A stretch of 64,000 bases of DNA, taken from Azospirillum lipoferum (GTDB lineage: Bacteria; Pseudomonadota; Alphaproteobacteria; Azospirillales; Azospirillaceae). Under the pieces are notes generated by a model. It saw only the letters and a list, made by a program, of their open reading frames with translations, was not told where the DNA came from and searched no databases. The DNA is taken from contig NZ_JALJXJ010000018.1 of assembly GCF_024170005.1 (NCBI RefSeq), positions 62,001 to 126,000 on the forward strand. Reading direction: 5' to 3'. Shown piece after piece: positions 33,055-40,197 of the stretch. Each line of letters begins with the position of its first letter. The stretch's first letter is position 1. A program made the position numbers and the translations under genes.

Positions 33055-33888
33055 ATGAAGATCGCCCTGATCTCCGACATCCACGCCAATCTGGAGGCGT
33101 TGCAGGCGACCCTTGACGCCATCCGGGCGGAAGGGGCCGAGCGCATTGTCTGCCTGGGCGACATCGTCGGCTACAACACGGACTTCGCCGCCTGCATCGC
33201 CCTGCTGCGGCGGGCCGGCGCCATCTGCATCGCCGGCAACCATGACCGGGCGGTGACGGGTGCCATCGGCACCGAAGGGTTCAGCGGTCCCGCCGCGCGC
33301 GCCGTCGCCTGGACCAGGGCGCGGCTGGACGAGGATAGCCGCGGGTTCCTCGCGGCCCTGCCGCTGACCACCGAAATCGACGGAACGCTGGTCGCCGTCC
33401 ATGGCGCCCTGCATCCGGAGGTTGGCAAGGAGCTGGTCCGGCTGGACGATGACGGCAAGCGGGCCTTGAGCCTTCAGGCGCTCGGGGTGCATCCATCGGG
33501 AGCGCGGATCTGCGCCTTCGGGCACACCCACCGGGCGGGGCTGTGGGAATGGCGGGATGGGGCGGTGCATGCGCTGCCGCTCGACGGCGGGGCGGCGTTG
33601 CGGGCCGACGGGTTCTATCTGCTGAACCCCGGCACGGTGGGGGAGCCGCGCGGGGCCGATGCCGACGCCTGTTTCGCCTGCTTCGACACCACCAGCCGCC
33701 GCGTCACCCTGCACCGGATCACCTATGCCCGCCGAGCGACGTTGTCGAAAACACGGCGGGCGGGGTTGGCGCCACGTTTTGCCGCAGTCCCGGCGCCGCT
33801 GCGGCTGAAGTTGATCGAAATACTGCGACTTCTCGGCGTCTATGAATGGTTGAAGCGTGCACTTCCCGGCCGTGTGTCATCAATATGA
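33055..33888 (+). CDS. Calcineurin-like metallophosphoesterase
   Basis: A 277-residue cytoplasmic phosphoesterase with an intact dinuclear metal site: SDIHANLEAL (7-16), CLGDIVGYN, GNHDRA, AVHGAL and FGHTHRAG. Length and motif order match the YfcE/MJ0936-like group, plus a C-terminal extension rich in basic residues. It lies ten bases after the ATP-grasp gene. It may hydrolyse a phosphodiester or phosphomonoester in the same pathway, or a cyclic nucleotide. The sequence does not decide. Confidence 0.88.
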   Translation: MKIALISDIHANLEALQATLDAIRAEGAERIVCLGDIVGYNTDFAACIALLRRAGAICIAGNHDRAVTGAIGTEGFSGPAARAVAWTRARLDEDSRGFLAALPLTTEIDGTLVAVHGALHPEVGKELVRLDDDGKRALSLQALGVHPSGARICAFGHTHRAGLWEWRDGAVHALPLDGGAALRADGFYLLNPGTVGEPRGADADACFACFDTTSRRVTLHRITYARRATLSKTRRAGLAPRFAAVPAPLRLKLIEILRLLGVYEWLKRALPGRVSSI

Positions 33889-33969
33889 CAATCCCGTAAC
33901 GCGGCTTTGCTTCTACAGAGACGGGAAAATGAGCATAATCCGGTGCGGGGGCAATGGTGACGCCGGGCT

Positions 33970-35577
33970 ATGGACATTATCAATATTTCAATCGGCGCTG
34001 CCGGAAGGGTGCGGCCCCTGTTCGGCAGGACATCGTCGTCCCTGACTGCGCCGCTGGCGCTGGGCCTTGCCATCGGCCTCGCCGCGATCCTGCCCAACCT
34101 TTCCCTGCCGGTCCAGGCCCAGCAGCCTGACGCCGGCCCGGTGCGGTTGACGATCCTCTATACCCAGGGTACCACCGACCTGGACGAGACCGCCGGGCGC
34201 GGCGGCATGGCCCGGCTGGCAGGGACGATCCGCCAGGAGCGGGCCGCCCATTCCAATGTGCTGGTCCTGCATGGTGGGCAGACGCTGGCTCCGTCGGTGC
34301 TCGCCTTCTACGACCAGGGCGCGCATATCATCGACCTGCTGAACGGCATGACCATCGACGCGATGGCCGCGCTGAACCGCGAGTTCCATCATGGCGACGA
34401 TCGGCTGAGCGCCCGCGCCTTCGAGGCCGGCTTTCCCATCGTGACCACCAACGCCGTCGACCGTTCGACCGGGCGGACGCCGGACGGGCTGGAGGAGGCG
34501 GTGGTGCTGACCGCCGGCTCCTTGCGCGTCGGCGTGATGGCCGCGACGCCGGTGCTGACGCGGGAGACCACCCGCACCCAGCGCACGGAGTTCCGCGATC
34601 CGGTGAAGGCACTGGCCGCCAAGGCCGCCGCCCTGCGGGCCGACGGCGTCGATCTGGTGGTGGCAATGACCGGCTATGCCGGCGACACCCACCGCAGCGT
34701 GCTGGCCGCTCGCCCGGCCGACATCGTGCTGTACCAGGACCGCAGCCGTCCCTTCGCCATCGATTACGACGGCCGGTTCCTGTCCGCCACCGTCGGGCCG
34801 CAGGCCGCCTGGGTGCTGGCGCTGGACCTGACGGTGGAGCGGAGGGCCGGGCCGGACGGCAAGCCGGTAGCCCGCTGGAGCCCGGCGCCGCGCCTGATCG
34901 ATACCGCGACGGTGGCGCCCGACCCGGCGATGACGATCCAGGCCAAGGCCTATGCGGCGCGGCTCGACACCATGCTGCGGATGGAGGTGGGACGTCTCAC
35001 CGCGCCGCTCGACACCCGCAAGGAGTCGCTGCGGACGGGCGAGAATGCCTTCGCCAATGCGGTGGTCGACACGTTGCGCGAGGCGCTGGACGCCGATGTG
35101 GCTCTGTTCAACGGCGGTGGCATCCGCGGCGATCGCCAGTATCCGGCCGGCACCCTGCTGACCCGGCGCGACATCTATACCGAACTGCCCTTCCACGATG
35201 TCGGCGTGGTTCTGGACGTCACCGGACAGCAGCTTTGGGACGCGGTGGAGAGCGGCGTGTCGGCGATGGAACAGTTGCAGGGCCGCTTTCCCCACCTGTC
35301 CAATGCCCGGGCGGAGATCGACCTGAGCCGCCCGCCCGGGCAGCGGCTGCGCAGCCTGTCGGTCGGCGGCAAGCCGGTCGGCCTGTCCAGCCGCTACCGT
35401 CTGGCGACCAGCAGCTTCCTCGCGACTGGTGGCGACGGCTACGGCGTCCTGGCCGGCGCGCCGCGGCTGGTGGAGGACCGCAACACAGACTTCGTGTCCA
35501 CCCAGATGATCGACCAGATCTCCCGCAGCGGCGAGTTCGCTCCCCGGCTGGACGGCCGCATGACGGTGAGGCGGTGA
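33970..35577 (+). CDS. Periplasmic 5'-nucleotidase-like protein with a degenerate metal site
   Basis: A 535-residue secreted protein (long signal peptide with hydrophobic core LALGLAIGLAAI, cut near residue 50). The N-terminal half aligns with the metallophosphoesterase domain of UshA-like 5'-nucleotidases but has lost the ligands. The usual TNDxHG reads TQGTTD, the LDAGD position reads LHGGQT, the GNHEFD position reads NREFHH, and no GHxH motif is present. The C-terminal substrate domain is conserved (FANAVVDTLREAL, FNGGGIRGD, LPFHDVGVV, SSFLATGGDGY). It is therefore probably a non-catalytic binding protein. It overlaps the following sensor-kinase gene by one base, suggesting that it presents a ligand to that kinase. 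Confidence 0.78.
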   Translation: MDIINISIGAAGRVRPLFGRTSSSLTAPLALGLAIGLAAILPNLSLPVQAQQPDAGPVRLTILYTQGTTDLDETAGRGGMARLAGTIRQERAAHSNVLVLHGGQTLAPSVLAFYDQGAHIIDLLNGMTIDAMAALNREFHHGDDRLSARAFEAGFPIVTTNAVDRSTGRTPDGLEEAVVLTAGSLRVGVMAATPVLTRETTRTQRTEFRDPVKALAAKAAALRADGVDLVVAMTGYAGDTHRSVLAARPADIVLYQDRSRPFAIDYDGRFLSATVGPQAAWVLALDLTVERRAGPDGKPVARWSPAPRLIDTATVAPDPAMTIQAKAYAARLDTMLRMEVGRLTAPLDTRKESLRTGENAFANAVVDTLREALDADVALFNGGGIRGDRQYPAGTLLTRRDIYTELPFHDVGVVLDVTGQQLWDAVESGVSAMEQLQGRFPHLSNARAEIDLSRPPGQRLRSLSVGGKPVGLSSRYRLATSSFLATGGDGYGVLAGAPRLVEDRNTDFVSTQMIDQISRSGEFAPRLDGRMTVRR

Positions 35578-38054
35578 TGGACGGGCTGTCTTCCACGGCG
35601 CTGTCCGCGCCGGAGGCCGCCGTTCTGGACCGGGCGGGGCTGGAGAGACAGGCGCGGCGGGAGCCGCAGGCGCCGCCGCCGAACCGCAGGCGGCGTTTCG
35701 GCATCGCGGTCCGCATCACGCTGGGGCTGGCAGTGATGGCACTGCTGGTTCTGCTGATCGGCGGCGTGTCGATGTCCTCCTTCCGCCTGTTCCGGGCAGA
35801 GGTGGCGGCGCTGTCCACCAACACCCTGCCGGAGGTCATCACCAGCGCCGAACTGCACGGGTCGCTGCAGAAGCTGGTGGCGCAGCTGCCGCAGCTCGCC
35901 GCCGCGACCTCGACGCCGCAGCGCCGGTCCATCTATGACGGGCTGGTGACGGAGCTGGATTCAATGCAGCTCCTGGTCGCCCGCATGCGCGGCCTGATGA
36001 AGGAGGGCGAGGCCGGCGCCGGCGAGCGCGACGGCAATGTCCGCCTGCTGGAACAGACCCGGTCCACCCTGCTGATCCTGGCCGCCACCGTCGCCGACCT
36101 GAACGCCGAGGTCACCCGCCAGATCGAATATGGCGACCGTCAGGCCGAGGCGGCCCGCGCGCTGAGCCGGCTGGCGGCGGCGATCGAAAGCATGCCCGAC
36201 ACCGGCGCCTGGGCCGCGCGCATCGGCGCGCTGATGGCGCGGGCGGCGGGTGCGACGCAGCTCGACCATCTCAGCCGTCTGAAGGGGGAGGCGCGGTCCG
36301 CGGAACGTACGTTGGCCGAACTGGCCCGCCTGTCGGGCGGCGCCCCGGATCCCACCGGACAGATGATGTCCACCGTGCAGGAAGAACTGTTCTCCCTGCT
36401 GGTCGCTCCGGGCGGACTGTTCGACAGCGCCATCGACCGGTTGCAGGCGCGCAACCGCGCCCAGGCGCTGACCGGGCAGGCCCAGGTGCTGGTGGAGACG
36501 GTCGAACGTTCCACCCGCACGCTCTATGACTCGATCCGCGACCAGTCGGCCGAACGCACCGACGCGCTGGCGGACCTGATCGCCGAGCGCACCCGCACGG
36601 TGATGCTGCTGGCCGGCACGTCGCTTCTGCTGGCGGTGTGCGTCTATTTCTTCTTCCGCCGCTTCCTGTCCTCGCGGCTGGTGGCGATGAACCGGGCGGT
36701 GCTGGCCCGGCTGGCGGGGAATCGGGGTGCCGTCCAGGGCGCTGCGGCAGCGGTCGCCCTTCCGGTCCCGGTTCCGGTGGACGGCGACGACGAAATCACC
36801 GACATCGGCGCCTCGATCCGCTATTTCATCGATGAGATCGACCGGCGCCAGCAGGCCCTGGCCGACAACGAACGGCGTTTCCGCGACCTTGTCGAGGGGT
36901 CGATCCAAGGCATCGTCATCCATCGCGATTTCCACGCGCTCTATGCCAACGACAGCTTCGCCGCGATGCTCGGCATGACGGTGGCGGAGGTGATGGCCCT
37001 GCCCTCCCTGCTGTCGGTGGTGGCGGTGACGGAGCGACAGGGGCTGATCGACAATTATGACCGGCTGCTGGAGGGCGGGCAGTCGACGCCGCGACGCCGC
37101 ATCCGCGCCTGCCGGCCCGACGGGGCCGGGCTGTGGGTGGAGCTGACCGGCCGGCGCGTCGACTGGATGGACGGCCCGGCGATCCAGGCTGTGGTGGTCG
37201 ACGTGACGCGCGAGGTGGAGGCGGAGGATGCCCTGCGCCAGTCGCGTGACGCCGCGGAGCGCGCGCTCGACGAGCTGAAGGCGACACAGGCCAGCCTGAT
37301 CCAGGCGGAGAAGATGGCCTCGCTCGGCCAGCTGGTCGCCGGCGTGGCGCATGAGGTGAACACGCCCATCGGCATCACCATCACCGGCGCCTCGCAGCTG
37401 CAGGCGCTGATCGGCGAGCTGTCGGACCGCCATACGGCGAACGCATTGAAGAAGTCGGACTTCCAGCGCTTCCTGAGCGACGGGATGGAGATGGCGAACC
37501 TGATCCTGTCCAACAGCACCCGTGCCGCCAATCTGGTGCAGAGTTTCAAGCTGGTCGCCGTCGACCAGTCCAGCGACGAGCGCCGCGCCTTCCTGCTGCG
37601 CGACTACATCGACGAGCTGCTGCGCAGCCTGCACCCGACCTACAAGGCGCGGACGGCGCTGACCATCGCCGTCGATTGCCCGGCCGACCTGGAGCTGGAC
37701 GGCTATCCGGGGGCGCTGTCACAGATCCTCACCAACCTGATCATGAACGCGCTGGTCCATGCGCTGGACCCGGAACAGCCCGGCCGGATCGCCATCGCCG
37801 CCCGACCGGTTGGCGCCGATATGGTGGAACTGTCGGTCGGCGACGACGGCAGAGGCATCGCGCCGGACGTGCTGCCGAAGATCTTCGACCCCTTCTTCAC
37901 CACGCGGCGCGGGGCGGGCGGCAGCGGGCTGGGGCTGCACATCGTCTACAATCTGGTAACCGGCCGCCTGCACGGCACCATCGGGGTCGAGAGCCGCCCC
38001 GGCGAGGGCACCCGCTTCACCCTGCGCTTCCCCCGGGTCACGGCCGCGGCATAA
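35577..38054 (+). CDS. Membrane sensor histidine kinase with PAS domain
   Basis: An 825-residue kinase. TM1 lies near residues 44-66, a helical periplasmic domain near 70-340 resembles TorS-type sensor bundles, and TM2 is near 341-363. A HAMP-like linker follows, then a PAS domain (about 430-550). The dimerisation/His domain carries LVAGVAHEVNTPIG (His about 591). The ATPase has N box LSQILTNLIMNALVHAL, G1 VGDDGRGIAP, F box FFTT and G2 GSGLGLHIVYNL. All catalytic motifs are present. The ATG overlaps the stop of the nucleotidase-like gene (TGATG). No response regulator gene is nearby. TorS works with a periplasmic binding protein, so a similar partnership with the upstream protein is plausible. 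Confidence 0.88.
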   Translation: MDGLSSTALSAPEAAVLDRAGLERQARREPQAPPPNRRRRFGIAVRITLGLAVMALLVLLIGGVSMSSFRLFRAEVAALSTNTLPEVITSAELHGSLQKLVAQLPQLAAATSTPQRRSIYDGLVTELDSMQLLVARMRGLMKEGEAGAGERDGNVRLLEQTRSTLLILAATVADLNAEVTRQIEYGDRQAEAARALSRLAAAIESMPDTGAWAARIGALMARAAGATQLDHLSRLKGEARSAERTLAELARLSGGAPDPTGQMMSTVQEELFSLLVAPGGLFDSAIDRLQARNRAQALTGQAQVLVETVERSTRTLYDSIRDQSAERTDALADLIAERTRTVMLLAGTSLLLAVCVYFFFRRFLSSRLVAMNRAVLARLAGNRGAVQGAAAAVALPVPVPVDGDDEITDIGASIRYFIDEIDRRQQALADNERRFRDLVEGSIQGIVIHRDFHALYANDSFAAMLGMTVAEVMALPSLLSVVAVTERQGLIDNYDRLLEGGQSTPRRRIRACRPDGAGLWVELTGRRVDWMDGPAIQAVVVDVTREVEAEDALRQSRDAAERALDELKATQASLIQAEKMASLGQLVAGVAHEVNTPIGITITGASQLQALIGELSDRHTANALKKSDFQRFLSDGMEMANLILSNSTRAANLVQSFKLVAVDQSSDERRAFLLRDYIDELLRSLHPTYKARTALTIAVDCPADLELDGYPGALSQILTNLIMNALVHALDPEQPGRIAIAARPVGADMVELSVGDDGRGIAPDVLPKIFDPFFTTRRGAGGSGLGLHIVYNLVTGRLHGTIGVESRPGEGTRFTLRFPRVTAAA

Positions 38055-38060
38055 AGCCGC

Positions 38061-38399
38061 TCAACGCACCGGCCCGTCGAACCAGTGGCGGCCCTGGCGG
38101 TCCTCCACCTCGACCACCCAGACGTCGGGATCGTAACGGAGCTGACGGGCGATATAGGCGTCGGCGTCGGCCTCCGGCACCGGGTCGGCGCCGGTACCGC
38201 GTGCCCAGAACAGCCGCTCGCCATCCGCCTCGCGGGTCTGGACCAGCACGGTGAAGGTCCGGTCGAGCCGGTTGATCTTCAGGATCACCGTGCCGCGGCT
38301 GGGATCGCCCTTGCGGACCACGGTCATCGCCACGCCTTGCGCGTCGGCGGTGCGGATATGGGCGGAAACCCAGAGATGCGTCGGAAGGCGGTCGTCCAT
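38061..38399 (-). CDS. DUF1491 family protein
   Basis: A 112-residue soluble protein of the alphaproteobacterial DUF1491 family. It begins MDDRLPTHLWVSAHIRTADA and has the typical GVAMTVVRKGDPSRGTVILK and DPDVWVVEVEDRQGRHWFDG segments. The start ends at 38399 with AGGAGC eleven bases upstream. Function unknown. It ends six bases after the convergent kinase gene. Confidence 0.85.
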   Translation of the reverse strand: MDDRLPTHLWVSAHIRTADAQGVAMTVVRKGDPSRGTVILKINRLDRTFTVLVQTREADGERLFWARGTGADPVPEADADAYIARQLRYDPDVWVVEVEDRQGRHWFDGPVR

Positions 38400-38480
38400 T
38401 GCCGTGACAGGCTCCTGATCTTCGGCTTTCGCCAATTTTCGATCCTCGCCCTGCCCGGCCGGCCGGTGTAGAGAAGAGGG

Positions 38481-39977
38481 ATGGCCACACTCCTGGACGC
38501 TCTCAACGCCGCCGTCAACCACCACATGGCCGGCCATGCCGATGCGGCGGCCGATGCCTATCGCCGGATCCTGGCGGCGGAGCCGGCGCAGCCCGACACA
38601 CTGCACCTGTCCGGCGTGTTGCGGGCGCAGACCGGCGACGCGGCGGCAGCCGTGCGGTGGATCGGCCGCGCGGTGCGCGTCCGCCCCGCCGCGCCGGCAC
38701 CCTGGGGCCATCTGGGGGCGGCGCTGCGGGCGGCGGAGCTGCCGGAGCAGGCGGAGCCGGTTCTGCGGCGCGCCCTGGCGCTCGACCCTTCCGACGGCGA
38801 CGCGCTGGAGGCGCAGGGCGCTTCCCTGCATGCGCTGGCGCGCTATGCCGACGCCCGGCGCTGGCTGGAACGTGCGGACCGGCTGCGCCCCGGCCATGTG
38901 GCGACCCTGCTGAATCTCGGCACCGTCCTGCGCGACCAGCGCCGCTTCGACGAGGCGGAGACCCGCTTCGACGCCGTGCTGGCACGCAACCCCGCCAATG
39001 CCGACGCCCATCTGGCCCGCGCAGTGGGACGGCTGGTCCGTGGCGACCTGCGCGCGGGATGGGAGGGGTTCGAGCATCGCTGGCACCGCTTCGCCACCCC
39101 GCCCTGGGCCGGTCAGCCGCCGGGCGGCGCCACCATCCTGCTGCATATGGACCAGGGCTTCGGCGACGCCATCCAGTTCGTCCGTTACGCCCCGCTGGTG
39201 GCACAGATCGCCGCGGCAGGCGGCGGGCGGGTGATCCTGGAAACCCATCTGCTGCTCTACCGCCTGTTCAACCGCTGCCTGGGATCGTCGATCCAGGTGC
39301 TGACGCGCGGGGAGGCGCCGCCGCCGCACGATCTCCATTGCCCGCTGATGAGCCTGCCGCGCGCCTTCGGCACCGGTCTGGCGGATATTCCGGCCGCCGT
39401 GCCCTATCTGGCTCCCGACCCCGGCGACATCGCCCGCTGGCGCGACCGGCTGGACGGGCTGGGCGGGGCGGAGGAGGTGCGCGCAGGCTTCCCGGCCGGC
39501 CTGCGGGTCGGACTGGTCTGGGCCGGCAATCCCCAGCATCGCAACGACCGCAACCGCTCGATCCCCACGGCGGCCCTGCCGCCGTTGTTGACGGTACCGG
39601 GGGTGCGCTTCGTCAGCCTGCAAACCGGCGAGGCAGCCGCCGGGCTGGACCGCCTGCCCGGTGTGAGGGTGCCGAATGCGATGGAGCGGGTGCGTGACTT
39701 CGCCGACACCGCCGCCATCCTCGCCAACCTCGACCTGCTGGTGACGGTGGACACCGCCATCGCCCACCTTGCCGGGGCGATGGGCGTGCCATGCTGGCTG
39801 ATGCTTCCCCATGTGCCGGACTGGCGCTGGATGCTCGACCGCGCCGACAGCCCCTGGTACCCGTCGCTGCGCCTGTTCCGCCAGCCGCGGCCGGGGGACT
39901 GGACCACCACGCTGGGCACCGCCGCCGCCGTGCTGAAGGCACAGGCCGCCCGCGCCGCCCGGATGGTCACGGGATAA
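38481..39977 (+). CDS. TPR protein with C-terminal GT-B glycosyltransferase-like domain
   Basis: A 498-residue soluble protein. About six tetratricopeptide repeats (residues 1-200) are followed by an ADP-heptose-transferase-like (GT9/GT41-type) domain: TILLHMDQGFGDAIQFVRYAP, LRVGLVWAGNPQHRNDRNRS, and the nucleotide-sugar end motif LLVTVDTAIAHLAGAMGVPCW. It lies directly upstream of the flgE operon on the same strand. Caulobacter FlmG, which has a TPR plus GT-B layout, glycosylates flagellin, so a role in flagellar glycosylation is reasonable but unproven. Confidence 0.8.
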   Translation: MATLLDALNAAVNHHMAGHADAAADAYRRILAAEPAQPDTLHLSGVLRAQTGDAAAAVRWIGRAVRVRPAAPAPWGHLGAALRAAELPEQAEPVLRRALALDPSDGDALEAQGASLHALARYADARRWLERADRLRPGHVATLLNLGTVLRDQRRFDEAETRFDAVLARNPANADAHLARAVGRLVRGDLRAGWEGFEHRWHRFATPPWAGQPPGGATILLHMDQGFGDAIQFVRYAPLVAQIAAAGGGRVILETHLLLYRLFNRCLGSSIQVLTRGEAPPPHDLHCPLMSLPRAFGTGLADIPAAVPYLAPDPGDIARWRDRLDGLGGAEEVRAGFPAGLRVGLVWAGNPQHRNDRNRSIPTAALPPLLTVPGVRFVSLQTGEAAAGLDRLPGVRVPNAMERVRDFADTAAILANLDLLVTVDTAIAHLAGAMGVPCWLMLPHVPDWRWMLDRADSPWYPSLRLFRQPRPGDWTTTLGTAAAVLKAQAARAARMVTG

Positions 39978-40035
39978 GGGCGGGGCAAGGGCGGCAACTT
40001 CGGCGGGAGCTTTCTGCCCGCCGACCCTGGCGGTA

Positions 40036-40073
40036 CTAGGCGAAACTTTCCTAGCGGCCGGCAAAATCCGGCC
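40036..40073 (+). promoter_or_regulatory. Palindromic upstream element of the flgE sigma-54 promoter
   Basis: Two adjacent inverted repeats: CTAGG-N9-CCTAG at 40036-40054 and GGCCGG-N6-CCGGCC at 40056-40073. The second contains CCGGCAAAATCCGG, reminiscent of the ftr elements bound by FlbD in Caulobacter. Centred about 100 bp before the predicted start site, it is well placed as an enhancer. Confidence 0.5.
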
Positions 40074-40134
40074 CCACCGCAGCGCTCGCGCAAAATATCG
40101 TTCTTTTTCAACCGCTTGATGTCGACTCAGCAAT

Positions 40135-40150
40135 TGGCACTCCGCTTGCT
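40135..40150 (+). promoter_or_regulatory. Sigma-54 promoter of flgE
   Basis: TGGCACTCCGCTTGCT matches TGGCACG-N4-TTGCW at all but one position, with GG and GC ten bases apart. Predicted start near 40161, about 37 bases before the flgE ATG. Confidence 0.9.
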
Positions 40151-40197
40151 AGACAGGGCGCAGAAGACCTTTGCCCTTTCTTTCGGAGACCCCGGCC

